Shown: positions 25,485 to 37,470, numbered from the stretch's first letter. The stretch: DNA of 64,000 bases from Intestinimonas timonensis (GCF_900626145.1 NZ_LR130817.1:273643-337642), one strand, 5' to 3'. The notes: generated by a model from the letters alone, not told the origin. A program made the numbers and translations.

Positions 25485-27077
25485 CTAAATACAGGCTACG
25501 TGCTCAGCAATTCTGATCCCATCTGCGGCTGCGGACATGATGCCGCCCGCATAGCCGGCTCCCTCCCCGCAGGGGTAGAGACCGGTAAGAGAAGACATGC
25601 CGTTGCCGTCGCGCAGGATACGGACCGGGGAGGAAGAGCGGGTCTCCACACCGGTGAGCACGGCATCGGGACAGGCGAAGCCGTGGACCTTTCGGTCCAG
25701 AAGGGGGATGGCGGCCCGGAGACTGCCGATGACGTAAGGGGGCAGACAGGGGTCCAGAGCGGTCCAGGTGACGCCGGGCCGATAGGTGGGAGAGATGGCG
25801 CCGGCGCCGGTGGAGGAGCGGCTCGCCAACAGATCACCCACCAGCTGTGCAGGGGCGGAGAAAGGGGTGGAGCCACCTGACGTGCCCAGTGTCCAGGCGG
25901 CGTGCTCCCAGGTCTCCTGGAAGCGAACACCGGCCAGCGGGTCGGTACCGGGGAAGTCCTCAGGCCCTACGCCCACCAGCAGTCCGCCGTTGATGTTGAC
26001 GCCTGCCCGGTCACGGTAGCTCATGCCGTTGGTGACCACCTGGCCGGGGGCGGAGGCGGCGGCCACCACCTGACCGCCGGGACAGACACAGAAGGAGAAG
26101 ACAGAGCGGCCGCTAGGCAGATGGCAGGCCAATTTGTAGTCGGAGCGGGGGAGGGCTTGCCAGGCGGGACCGTATTGGGCTTCGGAAAGGGCGGCCTGAG
26201 CATGCTCGATGCGGACCCCGATGGCGAAGGCCTTCTGCTCCATGGGAACGCCCAGGTCATGGAGCATGGTGAAGGTGTCACGGGCGGAGTGGCCGGGGGC
26301 CAGAACGAGGGTATGGCAGGGGAGCGTATAAGGACCCTCAGGCCCTTCCACCGTGAGGCCGCAGACCCGCCCATCCCGGGTTTGGATGGCATCCAGCCGA
26401 TGTTCAAAACGGATGTCACAGCCCAGCGCCTGGAGCTCCAGCCGAATGGATTTTACCACCTGCCGAAGTACATCGGTGCCCACGTGGGGCTTGTGGGAAT
26501 AACGCACATCCTCCGGCGCGCCGTGCTCGATCAAAACGTCCATGACGGCAGACAGGCGGGGATCGTGCGTGCCGGTGGTCAGCTTGCCATCGGAGAAGGT
26601 GCCTGCGCCGCCCTCACCGAACTGGACGTTGGAGCGGGGGTCCAGACTGCCGGTGGACCAGAAGGCTTCCACGTTGGCAGTGCGGGTATCTACGTCGCGG
26701 CCACGCTCCAGTACAATAGAGGGAATTCCGGCCCTGGCCAGAAAGAGAGCGGCGAAGAGCCCAGCAGGACCCATGCCAACCACCACCGGCGTAAGCGCAG
26801 GCTTGTGGACGGGGGTTGGGAAACGGTAGGGCTGTGGGACGTGAAGGGTCACGTTTCGGTCGTTGGCCCGCCGGACCAGGGTGGCCTCATCGGCGGCGTC
26901 CACATCCACGGTGTAGACATAGTGGACATCCTGCTTTTTTCGGGCGTCAATGGACTGACGGACCGGCGTAAAGGTCCGGATGTCGTCGGAACGGATGCCC
27001 AGACGCTTGGCAGCCTTCTTCCGCAGATCAGAAAGGTCCTTGCCAATGGGCAAAGACAGATTGGAAATTCGTATCAT
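25485..27077 (-). CDS. FAD-dependent dehydrogenase (COG2509 type)
   Basis: A 530-residue flavoprotein of the uncharacterised NAD(FAD)-utilising dehydrogenase family. The N-terminal 90 residues form the family's own domain (MIRISNLSLPIGKDLSDLRKKAAKRLG and VHYVYTVDVD). A split FAD site follows: VVVGMGPAGLFAALFLARAG (about 102-121) and, at the end, GLYPCGEGAGYAGGIMSAAADG. RSSSPVRILRDGNG is another family signature. The substrate is unknown. The frame is open up to 27203, but the ATG at 27077 has AGGTG upstream and yields the conserved N-terminus. The IS element lies 113 bases upstream and may have changed its promoter. Confidence 0.88.
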   Translation of the reverse strand: MIRISNLSLPIGKDLSDLRKKAAKRLGIRSDDIRTFTPVRQSIDARKKQDVHYVYTVDVDAADEATLVRRANDRNVTLHVPQPYRFPTPVHKPALTPVVVGMGPAGLFAALFLARAGIPSIVLERGRDVDTRTANVEAFWSTGSLDPRSNVQFGEGGAGTFSDGKLTTGTHDPRLSAVMDVLIEHGAPEDVRYSHKPHVGTDVLRQVVKSIRLELQALGCDIRFEHRLDAIQTRDGRVCGLTVEGPEGPYTLPCHTLVLAPGHSARDTFTMLHDLGVPMEQKAFAIGVRIEHAQAALSEAQYGPAWQALPRSDYKLACHLPSGRSVFSFCVCPGGQVVAAASAPGQVVTNGMSYRDRAGVNINGGLLVGVGPEDFPGTDPLAGVRFQETWEHAAWTLGTSGGSTPFSAPAQLVGDLLASRSSTGAGAISPTYRPGVTWTALDPCLPPYVIGSLRAAIPLLDRKVHGFACPDAVLTGVETRSSSPVRILRDGNGMSSLTGLYPCGEGAGYAGGIMSAAADGIRIAEHVACI

Positions 27078-27207
27078 ATTCGTATCACCTGGGATAGAGT
27101 CTACCATAAAACAGCGAAGATTTCTATGATATTTCAGAGGAAAGACAACAAAAGAGGCCGCCACTCTGTTTGAACAGCTCCAGTAAAACCGGACAATAGA
27201 CAAAAGG

Positions 27208-27243
27208 CCCCCTAATGTAGGAAAATAAAGCTACATTAGGGGG
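27208..27243 (+). promoter_or_regulatory. IS-end hairpin sequestering the orfA ribosome site
   Basis: CCCCCTAATGTAG (27208-27220) pairs perfectly with CTACATTAGGGGG (27231-27243) around a 10-base loop. The AGGGGG in the 3' arm is the only Shine-Dalgarno candidate for orfA (ATG 27251). Read-through RNA from outside would fold and hide it, a known way for insertion sequences to avoid activation by neighbours. Confidence 0.65.
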
Positions 27244-27250
27244 TCTTGCT

Positions 27251-27523
27251 ATGTCCGGAAAAAAAGGGATGAAAAAGTATCCGGTAGGGATACGAGAAGA
27301 AGTGGTGTCACGAATCCGTGGAGGAGAAAGCCAGCGTGCTTTATGTCGGGAGTATGGGATCAGCCGGTGGGCTATTCAGTGCTGGCTAAAGGAGCCTGTC
27401 CTTCCAAAAGCGCGGGGGCGTAAACCCGCAAAAACACTGGCGGAGTACAAGTATGAGAACAAACGGCTAAAGATGGAAAACGAGCTGTTGCGGGATTTTC
27501 TGCGCTCCACAGGAAGGAAGTGA
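27251..27523 (+). CDS. IS3-family transposase OrfA
   Basis: A 90-residue helix-turn-helix protein: KYPVGIREEVVSRIRGGESQRALCREYGISRWAIQCWLKE is the DNA-binding part that recognises the IS ends. A leucine-zipper-like tail follows (YKYENKRLKMENELLRDFLR) for pairing with OrfB. It ends in TGA at 27521-27523, overlapping the orfB GTG at 27520. Translation is likely controlled by the upstream hairpin. Confidence 0.92.
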   Translation: MSGKKGMKKYPVGIREEVVSRIRGGESQRALCREYGISRWAIQCWLKEPVLPKARGRKPAKTLAEYKYENKRLKMENELLRDFLRSTGRK

Positions 27524-28377
27524 GGCCAAGGGCAAAATACGCAGTAATCTACCGGCACAGAAACGAATATCCGGTAACCGTTATGTGTCGCTTCTTTCAG
27601 GTATCCCGCAGCGGATACTATGATTTCGTCCATCGTTTGGGCAGGCCGGAGAAAGACGCGGCCCTTGCAGAAATCATCGCGGAACAGCGAGAGCGCAGCT
27701 TTCGTACGTATGGCTACCGCAGAATGTGGCTGGTGCTGAAGAAGCGAGGCATCCACCGTAATCCCAAGACCATCCTGCGTATCATGGAGAAATATGGTTT
27801 GCTTGCGGAGATCCGGAGACGCAGAAAATGGCAGCAGATGGGGCAGCAAGTCCACAAGTACAAGAATCTGCTGAATAGGGAGTTTTATGCGAACAGGCCC
27901 AACAGCAAATGGGTGACGGACATCTCCTACATCCACACCAAGCAGGGCGTATTGTACCTGTCCATGATCCGGGACCTTTACGACAACAGCATTGTTGCCT
28001 ACAAGACCGGCACAAAGCAGACAGTCAACCTGGTGCTGGACACCATTCGCCTGGCCATGCGCAAGGAGAAAAAGAGGGCCGCTGCGGAGTTGCAGCTCCA
28101 CAGCGACCAGGGGTTCCAGTACACCTCGCAAGCATACTTCGACCTGACAAAATCTTATGGCATTACGCCTTCCATGTCAAGACGCGGAAACTGTTACGAC
28201 AACGCTATGGCGGAAAATTTCTTTTCCATCCTCAAGACAGAGTGTATCTACCGCCATAAACCGGCCTCATTCTGTGAGGCCAATGAGATGATTGACCGCT
28301 ATATCAATTTTTACAACCACGAGCGCATCCAGCTAAAAACTGGAGTGGCGCCGCTCACGCTGCGCCACTCTGCTTAA
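27520..28377 (+). CDS. IS3-family transposase OrfB (DDE integrase)
   Basis: A 285-residue rve-type transposase. It has the N-terminal HTH_21 part (RSFRTYGYRRMWLVLKKRGI) and the catalytic triad: Asp in KWVTDISYIHTKQG, Asp in LHSDQGFQYTS and Glu in NAMAENFFSILKTE, spaced as D-D-35-E. The start is GTG at 27520, overlapping the orfA stop (GTGA). This suggests translational coupling; many relatives instead use a -1 frameshift to make OrfAB, and no A6G-type slip site is visible at the overlap. It is intact, so the element may be active. Confidence 0.93.
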   Translation: MRPRAKYAVIYRHRNEYPVTVMCRFFQVSRSGYYDFVHRLGRPEKDAALAEIIAEQRERSFRTYGYRRMWLVLKKRGIHRNPKTILRIMEKYGLLAEIRRRRKWQQMGQQVHKYKNLLNREFYANRPNSKWVTDISYIHTKQGVLYLSMIRDLYDNSIVAYKTGTKQTVNLVLDTIRLAMRKEKKRAAAELQLHSDQGFQYTSQAYFDLTKSYGITPSMSRRGNCYDNAMAENFFSILKTECIYRHKPASFCEANEMIDRYINFYNHERIQLKTGVAPLTLRHSA

Positions 28378-28483
28378 AACTTCATATTTCCCTACATTGA
28401 GGCCTTTTTGTGCTGTCCGCACAATTTGGGGCGGTTCAGTTTGGAGTGGCGGCCTCTTGCACGGCTACTACCGTACCGCCTCG

Positions 28484-28562
28484 GGTGGCGGCCGGTAAGC
28501 CATATGATTTTTGGTGTCCCAGCGCCTCTTAGTAGCTCACACCCTGCCACAGCATGGCGTCC
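28484..28562 (-). repeat. Relic duplicate of the gdhA 3' end
   Basis: This segment matches 28714-28796 in order: GGTGGCGG-x-CGGTAA (28484-28498), then TTAGTAG (28529), then a 21-base identical block (28542-28562). On the minus strand it encodes AMLWQGVSY-stop, against [13 protein letters not shown] at the true gdhA end. Only the last dozen codons and about 60 downstream bases remain. It therefore looks like the remnant of a second glutamate dehydrogenase gene or a partial tandem duplication. Confidence 0.75.
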
Positions 28563-28713
28563 TCCGCCCCAAAACGCGGAGCGTTTTGGGGGCCCCATTT
28601 GACTTCACATCCTCGGGCGGAGTGAATGCGCCCTGCGGCAAAGAGGCTGGCCCACGCGGGCCAGCCCCCTTTGTACGGCGCTGATCGCGCCGCCCCGGCG
28701 GAGCCGGGGCCCC
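28563..28713. other. GC-rich hairpin spacer between the gdhA relic and gdhA
   Basis: No gene is supported here. Three strong inverted repeats are seen: CCCCAAAACGC-GGA-GCGTTTTGGGG (near 28567-28591), GGCTGGCCC-ACGC-GGGCCAGCC (near 28649-28671) and GCCCCGGC-GGA-GCCGGGGC (near 28691-28710). None has a convincing T-run for gdhA. Confidence 0.6.
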
Positions 28714-30241
<1,528 letters not shown>

Positions 30242-30330
30242 GAAAAAAATGAAAAGTTGCATGTCGAGTGCTGTGATTTTGGCAGGATACCGAAAATGGC
30301 GCCCTGGTGGGCGGGGCAATGATGCAAAAT

Positions 30331-30369
30331 AAAAAAGATGGACCTCCAATCAAACGGAGGTCCATCTTT
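30331..30369 (-). terminator. ackA terminator
   Basis: A 14-bp stem (30356-30369 with 30334-30347), loop GTTTGATT on the minus strand, followed by Ts (plus-strand As 30331-30336). Confidence 0.88.
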
Positions 30370-30391
30370 AAAGTGCTTGAAACGGGGAGGC

Positions 30392-31588
30392 TTACTTGCC
30401 GACAATAGCGGCAGTATCCTGGGCGATGACCAGCTCCTCGTTGGTGGGGATGAGGAGGGTGTGGACACGGGCGTCGGCAGCGGAGATGTCCTTCTCCTCG
30501 CCGCGGGTCTTGTTCTTCTCGGGGTCGATCTTGATGCCCATGAAGCCCAGGTTAGCCACGATCTGCTCACGCAGCTCGGGAGAGTTCTCACCCACGCCGG
30601 CGGTAAAGACCACGGCATCGATGCCGCCCATGGCGGCGGAGGCAGAGGCGATGCGCTTGGTGGTCTTGTAGCAGAACATATCCAGGGCCAGCTGAGCGCG
30701 CTTGTTGCCCTCAGCGGCGGCGGACTCGATGTCGCGGAAGTCGGAGGACACGCCGGAGACGCCCAGCACGCCGGACTTCTTGTTGAGGATGTTCATGACC
30801 TCCTCGATGGTCAGGTGGTGGGTCTCCATGAGGTACTCGATGATGGACACGTCGATGGAGCCGCAGCGGGTGCCCATGGGCAGGCCGTCCAGGGGGGTGA
30901 AGCCCATGGAGGTCTCGATGGACTTGCCGCCGTCAATGGCGCAGACGGAGGAGCCGTTGCCCAGGTGGCAGGTGACGATCTTCAGCTCCTCGATGGGCTT
31001 GCCCAGAATGTCGGCAGCACGGCGGGACACATACAGGTGAGAGGTGCCGTGGAAGCCGTAGCGGCGGACATGGTTCTCCTCATAGTACTCGTAGGGGATG
31101 GCATAGATGAAGGCGCGGGCGGGCATGGTCTGATGGAAGGCGGTGTCGAACACAGCCACCATGGGCACACCGGGCATGACCTTCTGGCAGGCCTTGATGC
31201 CGGTGATGTTGGCGGGGTTGTGCAGGGGGGCCAGGGGGATGCACTCCTCAATGGCGGCCATGACGTCGTCGTCGATGAGGACGGAGGAGGCGAACTTCTC
31301 GCCGCCGTGCACCACACGGTGGCCAACGGCGTCGATCTCGGACATGCTCTTGATCACGCCGTGCTCAGCGTTGGTCAGGGCGTCCAGCACAGACTGGATG
31401 GCCTCGGCGTGGGTGGGCATGGGAATCTCGAACTCATACTTGCCGTTGGTGGCGGGGACCTTGTGGGTCAGACGGCCGTCGATGCCGATGCGCTCGCACA
31501 GGCCCTTGGCCAGGACCTCCTGGGTCTGGGGGTCCATGAGCTGGTATTTCAGAGAAGAACTGCCGGCGTTGATGACGAGAACTTTCAT
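30392..31588 (-). CDS. ackA: Acetate kinase
   Basis: A 398-residue ASKHA-fold kinase. It has the N-terminal [11 protein letters not shown] loop, the [10 protein letters not shown] signature near residue 89, [20 protein letters not shown], and a C-terminal [17 protein letters not shown]. It makes ATP from acetyl phosphate, and could be the last step for acetyl-CoA produced by EutE if a phosphotransacetylase is present (none in the window). The frame is open to 31681; the ATG at 31588 has AAAGGAG and gives the conserved [12 protein letters not shown] start. It is divergent from tmcAL, an arrangement seen near ackA in other Firmicutes. Confidence 0.97.
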   Translation of the reverse strand: MKVLVINAGSSSLKYQLMDPQTQEVLAKGLCERIGIDGRLTHKVPATNGKYEFEIPMPTHAEAIQSVLDALTNAEHGVIKSMSEIDAVGHRVVHGGEKFASSVLIDDDVMAAIEECIPLAPLHNPANITGIKACQKVMPGVPMVAVFDTAFHQTMPARAFIYAIPYEYYEENHVRRYGFHGTSHLYVSRRAADILGKPIEELKIVTCHLGNGSSVCAIDGGKSIETSMGFTPLDGLPMGTRCGSIDVSIIEYLMETHHLTIEEVMNILNKKSGVLGVSGVSSDFRDIESAAAEGNKRAQLALDMFCYKTTKRIASASAAMGGIDAVVFTAGVGENSPELREQIVANLGFMGIKIDPEKNKTRGEEKDISAADARVHTLLIPTNEELVIAQDTAAIVGK

Positions 31589-31663
31589 TGTGTGATCCCG
31601 CTCCTTTGAGATGAAATATAATTGGCGGTCCTTGCGTATCTGCGCTCGTTCCGCTAAAATGAC

Positions 31664-31669
31664 ATTATA
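31664..31669 (-). promoter_or_regulatory. ackA -10 element
   Basis: A perfect TATAAT on the minus strand (31669-31664) about 75 bases before the start codon. The -35 at 17 bases (TTTTCT) is weak, so activation by a regulator is possible. Confidence 0.55.
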
Positions 31670-31747
31670 ATTGTAGCCCATTCCACAGAAAAGAACAACC
31701 CATTCTTTCAGAAAAAGTCAAAAAATTTCCTTTCGGAGGTAGCACCA

Positions 31748-32947
31748 ATGAACGTTGCGGGCATCATTGCTGAATACAATCCCTTTCACCGGGGACACGC
31801 CTGGCAAATTGACGAAACCAGACGGGCCCTGGGGGCGGACACGGCGGTGGTGTGTGCCATGAGCGGGCATTGGGTCCAGCGGGGGGAGTGCGCCGTCACC
31901 GACAAGTGGACCAGGGCGGCCATGGCCCTGCGAGGGGGCGCCGACCTCATCCTAGAACTGCCTACCCCCTGGGCCTGTGCCTCGGCGGAGACCTTTGCCC
32001 GGGGAGGTGTGGGGGTGCTGTCCGCCACAGGGGTGGTGGACACGCTGTCCTTCGGAAGTGAGTCGGGGGACCTGGGAGTGCTCAAAAGAGCGGCGGAATG
32101 TCTGGATTCGGAGGACTACCGGACTGCCCTCCGGGGCTTTTTGGACCAGGGCCTGCCCTTTGCGGTTTGCCGCCACCGGGCAGCAGAGGTGCTGCTGGGG
32201 GCGGAGGGTGCCGCCTGCCTGGAAAACCCAAACGACAACCTGGGTGTGGAGTACCTTCGGGCGCTGCCGCCGGAAATGAAGGCGCTGACGGTGAAACGGG
32301 TGGGCGCCCGCCACGACGGGGTGCCGGAGGAGGGGGTTGCCTCGGCCTCCACCCTTCGGGGCTGGCTCCGTCAGGGGAAGCTCGCCCGGGCGGAGGCCTA
32401 CCTCACTGAGGCCTGGCAGGGGGACATCGCCTCCATGGAGTGGTGTGAGCGGTGGGCCCTGGCCCGGCTGAGGACTATGAGCCTGGCGGAGGCGGAGTCC
32501 CTCCCCGACAGCGGGGAGGGACTGGCCGCCCGGCTGCTGGCGGCGGGACAGCAGGCGGGGAGCCTGGAAGAGGTCTACGACCTCGCCAAGACCAAGCGGT
32601 ATGCCCACGCCCGGGTGCGGCGGCTGGCGGCCTGGGCCATGCTGGGGCTGACCTCTGCCGACCGGCCGCCGGAGATCCCCTACCTCAAGGTCCTGGGCTT
32701 CACCGACCGGGGCCGGGAGGTGCTGCGGGAGATGGGGAAGAGGGCCAGTCTCCCCGTCATCACCAAGCCGGCCCACGCCAAGTCCCTGCCCGGAGCGGGG
32801 GGCAGGCTGGCCGAGCTGGAGGCCCGGTGCACCGACCTCTACGGACTGTGCTTTGCCGCGCCCTGGCCCGGGGGCATGGAGTGGCGGACAGGGCCGGTGG
32901 TGCTGTCCAAACAGAAAAATGATGGGGAAGAGGAGGGGACGATATGA
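31748..32947 (+). CDS. tmcAL: tRNA(Met) cytidine acetate ligase TmcAL
   Basis: A 399-residue nucleotidyltransferase-like protein (formerly YlbM/DUF795). The ATP site reads IIAEYNPFHRGHAWQI (HxGH-like HRGH). MSGHWVQRGECAVTDKWTRA and LILELPTPWACASAE are further family blocks. Known members activate acetate with ATP and acetylate C34 of elongator tRNA-Met (ac4C) without acetyl-CoA. Its place back-to-back with acetate kinase fits an acetate link. RBS TCGGAGGT before the ATG. It overlaps the next gene by four bases (ATGA). Confidence 0.92.
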   Translation: MNVAGIIAEYNPFHRGHAWQIDETRRALGADTAVVCAMSGHWVQRGECAVTDKWTRAAMALRGGADLILELPTPWACASAETFARGGVGVLSATGVVDTLSFGSESGDLGVLKRAAECLDSEDYRTALRGFLDQGLPFAVCRHRAAEVLLGAEGAACLENPNDNLGVEYLRALPPEMKALTVKRVGARHDGVPEEGVASASTLRGWLRQGKLARAEAYLTEAWQGDIASMEWCERWALARLRTMSLAEAESLPDSGEGLAARLLAAGQQAGSLEEVYDLAKTKRYAHARVRRLAAWAMLGLTSADRPPEIPYLKVLGFTDRGREVLREMGKRASLPVITKPAHAKSLPGAGGRLAELEARCTDLYGLCFAAPWPGGMEWRTGPVVLSKQKNDGEEEGTI

Positions 32948-34344
32948 TCACACCGGTACTGGACCCCAGCCTGAGCACCCCACTCTATGAGCAGCTTTAC
33001 CGCCAGATCCGTAGAGACATCGAGTCAGGGGTCCTCCCCGCCGGGGAGAAACTGCCCTCCAAACGGGCCCTCTCCGCCCATTTGAAGGTGAGCGTGGTGA
33101 CGGTGGAGGGGGCCTATGGCCAGCTCCTGGCCGAGGGTTACCTCCGCTCTGAGCCCAAGCGGGGCTTTTTTGTCTCGTCTCTGGAGCCGGCGGCGCCACC
33201 GCTTCCATCCACGACGCGTCGGGAGGAGCCGCCCACTGCCACGACAGCCGCGCCCCGGTACGACTTTGCCACCAACGCCGTAGACGCCGCCCACTTCCCC
33301 TTCGCCACCTGGGCCAAGCTCATGCGGCAGGTCCTCACCAAGGAGGACAGCGGCCTGCTGTCGGCCATCCATCCTCAGGGAGTCCCCGCCCTCCGCTCCG
33401 CCATCGTGGACTATCTCCGAGAGTTCCGGGGCATCGACGCACAGCCCGACCAGGTGGTGGTGGGGGCCGGGTCGGAATATCTCACCGGCATCCTCTTCCA
33501 GCTCCTGGGCCGGGAGGGGGGGTACGCCGTGGAAAATCCGGGCTACCGGAAATTTGGACGCATCCTCTCCCGGCAGGGTGCCCTTATCTGTCCCATCCCC
33601 CTGGACGAGCAGGGACTCCGGGTGGACGCCCTCACCTGGTCGGGGGCACGGGTGGTCCATGTGACCCCCTCTCACCACTTCCCACTGGGCACCGTCATGC
33701 CGGTGACCCGGCGGCGGGAGCTCCTGGCCTGGGCGGCGGCGGGGGAGGGGCGGTACATCATCGAGGACGACTACGACAGTGAGTTCCGCTTCTCCGGCCG
33801 GCCCATCCCAGCCCTCCAGAGCCTGGACGCCGGAGAGCGGGTGGTCTACCTCAACACCTTCGCCAAGAGTCTGGCCCCCTCTCTCCGCATCGGCTACATG
33901 GTGCTGCCGCCCCACCTGGCGGAGCGGTACCGGCGGGAGTTTTTGCTCTACTCCTCCACCGTGCCCTCCTTTGAACAGTACACCCTGGCCCGGTTTTTGG
34001 AGGGCGGCCACTTCGAGCGGCACATCGCCCGGATGCGGGTGGAATACCGGGACCGGAAGGCCGCCCTCACCACCTGTGTGAAAGAACTGGGCCTCCCCGC
34101 CCGACTCTCCGGCGCGGACGCCGGACTCCACATGCTCCTCACCCTGGAAAACGGCATGGGAGAGGGAGAGCTGGTGGAGCGGGCGGCGGCGGCAGGGGTG
34201 GCGGTCTACCCCCTGTCGGCCAGCTGGCTGACGCCGCCGCCAGAGGAGCTGCCCCCCACGCTCATCATGGGCTATGCCCGGCTGGAGGCCGAGGACATCC
34301 GTCAGGCCTTCCGGCGGCTCGAGGCCGCCTGGGGCAGTCGTTAG
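32944..34344 (+). CDS. MocR/PdxR-type GntR regulator with aminotransferase domain
   Basis: A 466-residue fusion. A GntR winged helix comes first (about 13-80: PLYEQLYRQIRRDIESGVLPAGEKLPSKRAL, then LLAEGYLRSEPKRGFFV). A fold-type I aminotransferase domain follows, with the PLP lysine in NTFAKSLAPSLRIGYMV (about residue 305) and the aspartate in IIEDDYDSEFRF. MocR proteins use PLP as a ligand to control vitamin B6, GABA or amino-acid genes. The start ATG overlaps the tmcAL stop, so it is cotranscribed. No B6 genes lie nearby, so the target is unknown. Confidence 0.92.
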   Translation: MITPVLDPSLSTPLYEQLYRQIRRDIESGVLPAGEKLPSKRALSAHLKVSVVTVEGAYGQLLAEGYLRSEPKRGFFVSSLEPAAPPLPSTTRREEPPTATTAAPRYDFATNAVDAAHFPFATWAKLMRQVLTKEDSGLLSAIHPQGVPALRSAIVDYLREFRGIDAQPDQVVVGAGSEYLTGILFQLLGREGGYAVENPGYRKFGRILSRQGALICPIPLDEQGLRVDALTWSGARVVHVTPSHHFPLGTVMPVTRRRELLAWAAAGEGRYIIEDDYDSEFRFSGRPIPALQSLDAGERVVYLNTFAKSLAPSLRIGYMVLPPHLAERYRREFLLYSSTVPSFEQYTLARFLEGGHFERHIARMRVEYRDRKAALTTCVKELGLPARLSGADAGLHMLLTLENGMGEGELVERAAAAGVAVYPLSASWLTPPPEELPPTLIMGYARLEAEDIRQAFRRLEAAWGSR

Positions 34345-34349
34345 AGATT

Positions 34350-34378
34350 TGTAAGAAATGCCCGGTGGGGCTGTAAGA
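34350..34378 (+). promoter_or_regulatory. Direct repeats before the response regulator gene
   Basis: TGTAAGA occurs at 34350-34356 and 34372-34378, 22 bases apart (two helical turns), in the 76-base gap upstream of the OmpR-type regulator. OmpR/PhoB proteins bind such phased direct repeats, so this could be an autoregulatory site. Short repeats, so only suggestive. Confidence 0.4.
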
Positions 34379-34420
34379 GTCGCCTGCTATGCTGGAGGCA
34401 TCAGGAAGGAGTTTCAATCT

Positions 34421-35093
<673 letters not shown>

Positions 35094-35122
<29 letters not shown>

Positions 35123-37409
35123 TGTGATCGTCCTCTTTCTGGGGTTCTATCTCACCCTGACGGGCTGTGTGGGGACGTGGTACGCCGTCTGGGGACTGGT
35201 ACCCCGGGGGCTGGGGCCGGAGGTGGTCTACCAGAGCGACTACCGGGATACGGCCTACTTCCGGCGGGAGATGACCGGCTATCTGTACGATGTCCTCAAC
35301 TGCCTCCAGAGCGGGCGGACCTATCATCTCTGGACGAATGCCGATGTAAGCACCAACCTCCTCTACTCCGGGAGCTACCGGTCCGGGTACAACGACATCG
35401 TCTATACCAACACCGACTACGACCTGAGTCGTGGCCTGCCGGACGGGTATAGTTTTCTTCTGGCCTTCCGGAACGGGAAGGTGATCATCACCAAGGACGG
35501 GGAGACGGTAGACGTCTATGGCAACGGTTACTACACAAAGGACAGCCAGTGGGACGTGCCGGGCTATGTCAACCGGGACTCCAGCGGCCTGGAAAACTAC
35601 ACGGTTTACCTGGCCGTAGCCTCCCAGCCGGTGGACCACGGCTGGTGGGAGCCCATCTGGGATATGAAGCAGGTGATCACCTACGTTCGGTACGGCTATC
35701 TGGGCCTCTTCGGGGTATGGGCCGGTGCAGTGCTGTGCCTCACCCTGGCGGTGGTGCTGCGGAGGGCCAGGCGGGAGGCGAGAGCCGCAATCGCTGCCCG
35801 GACGGCCAGGGTGTGGTTCGAGGTCAAGGCCCTCTGGACGATCTTCCCGGCTTTCCTGTTCTGGCAGCTCCTCATTGGGGGCTTTTTCTGGGGGCTCAGT
35901 GCCTTCGCCGCCGTGACGGGGCTGGTCTTTCTGCTCTGCTACCCCGTGCTCCTTTATCTGACGGGGTGTGATCTGCGGCACAACAAGCAGGTTTGGAAAA
36001 ACAGCCTGTGCGCCAGGCTTCTCTCCGGCGGAAAGTCAGCGGCTGGCGCCCTGTCCGCCCGTCAGGCCGCGGCGGCCCGATTGGCCTCCCACATCTGGTT
36101 CGAGTGGAAGCTGCTGCTGCTCGTCTTTTTGCCCTTCCCCGCCCTGTGGACCCTGTCCGAACTGCGGTGGGCTGTGAACTATGTGGAGTCTTTTCTGTTC
36201 TTCCTGGCCTTGTTTGTCCTGACTGCCGGACTGTGGCTGGCCACCTTCTATGTGCTCGTCTGTGACCTGCGCTGCAACCAAAAGCCGTGGCGCCACGGGC
36301 TGGTCGCTGCGCTGCTTCGTGGACTGGGGCGCCTGTGGCGGATTCTCCGGGGCGCCGAGCTCTCCCAGCCCCTGCGGCGGCGGTTCCTGGCCCGGATGGT
36401 GGTTGCGGCAGCGGGAGTCCTCATCCTGGCATTCCTGTCGCTGGTCACGGTGTTCGGGTACTGCTGGGACCACACGGGCCTCTCTTTCTTTGCGAGCATC
36501 CTGACAGCCCTTCTGGCGGTGCTGCTCCTGCTCCTCCCCCTGGCCTGGCTGCTGGACCGGACCTGGGTCCTCCTCCGTGACCTGGTCCCCCTCACCGATC
36601 AGCTCTCCACGCTGCGCTCCGGCGGGGCGGCCCAGCCCCTGACTCTGCCCGAGGGTTCTGACCTGTCCGCCGCCGCGGGCGACCTCAACCGGGTCCAGGA
36701 GGGCCTGCGCTCCGCTGTGGCCGAGCAGATGAAGAGCGAGCGGATGAAGGTGGAGCTCATCGCCAACGTCTCCCATGATTTAAAGACCCCGCTCACCTCG
36801 GTGGTGAGCTACGCCGCCCTGCTGGGGGAGGAGGAGGACCTGCCTCCCCATGTGAAGGATTATATCCGTATACTCAATGAGAAGGCGAGACGGCTCCAGG
36901 TCATGGTGCAGGACGTCTTTGAGGTGAGCAAGGCGGCCTCCGGGGAGCTGCCGCTGCACATGGAACAGCTGGACCTCACCCGCCTGCTGGACCAGACCAT
37001 GGCCGACATGGACGAGACCATCCGCCGCAGCGGACTCACCTTCCGCACCACACTGCCCAGCAATCCGGTGTGGATCATCGCCGACGGGGACCGGCTATAC
37101 CGGGTCTTTCAGAATCTGATCCAGAATGCCCTCCGCTACTCCCTGGAGGGGAGCCGGGTCTATGTCACTCTGGAGGTTGTTGAGGGCCGGGCAGTGGCCC
37201 GATTGAAGAATACCTCCCGGGACGAACTGCCCTCCGGGGTGGATTTCACCGCCCGGTTCGTCCGCGGGGACGTCAGCCGCACCGACGGCGGCAGCGGTCT
37301 GGGCTTGGCCATCGCCAGCAGCTTCACCGCCGCCTGTGGCGGCACCCTCCGGGTGGAGACCGATGCCGACCTCTTCACCGTGGAGGTGACCTTCCCCACC
37401 TCCGGCTGA
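35094..37409 (+). CDS. Multi-pass membrane sensor histidine kinase
   Basis: A 771-residue kinase. The first membrane segment (about 8-32) precedes an extracytoplasmic region of about 165 residues, then about seven more hydrophobic segments (about 199-222, 245-290, 336-389, 434-489). A HAMP-like linker leads to HisKA with H561 in ANVSHDLKTPLTSVVSYA. HATPase follows with FQNLIQNALRYS, and DGGSGLGLAIASSF as the G box. The second membrane block contains two similar halves (each with a VWFEVKALWTIFP / IWFEWKLLLLVFLP type start), suggesting an internal duplication. The start is uncertain: TTG 35094 overlaps the regulator gene, and GTG 35124 directly after its stop is an alternative. Confidence 0.88.
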
Positions 37410-37435
37410 CGAAAACAGGGGGTGGGCAACCAAGC

Positions 37436-37470
37436 GCCCGTGTGGTATACTATACGTATATCACACGGGC
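37436..37470 (+). terminator. Terminator-like hairpin after the kinase gene
   Basis: A 15-bp stem with one G-U pair, 37436-37450 with 37456-37470, loop TATAC, followed by AATTTTGG. Short U-run, so moderate strength. The stem also contains TATACT, so it may double as a promoter for the small gene downstream. Confidence 0.6.

Larger units (their letters stand above)
27190..28419 (+). mobile_element. IS3-family insertion sequence (IS150-like), intact
   Basis: About 1,230 bp with imperfect terminal inverted repeats. The left end is CGGACAATAGACAAAAGGCC running to AATGTAGGAAAATA; the right end, read inwards, is CGGACAGCACAAAAAGGCC running to AATGTAGGGAAATAT. It holds orfA and orfB with a 4-base overlap and complete DDE residues. 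No clear target-site duplication is visible next to the ends assigned here, so the exact borders are uncertain by a few bases. It sits in the gap between the FAD dehydrogenase and gdhA and interrupts no gene that I can recognise. Confidence 0.88.

Noticed and set aside
27187..28422. Target-site duplication flanking the IS element
   Set aside because: The 3-4 bases next to the assigned ends (AAC / CAC) do not match clearly.
28563..28713. gdhA terminator among the GC-rich hairpins
   Set aside because: The hairpins are strong, but none is followed by a T-run on the minus strand, so calling one a terminator is not supported.
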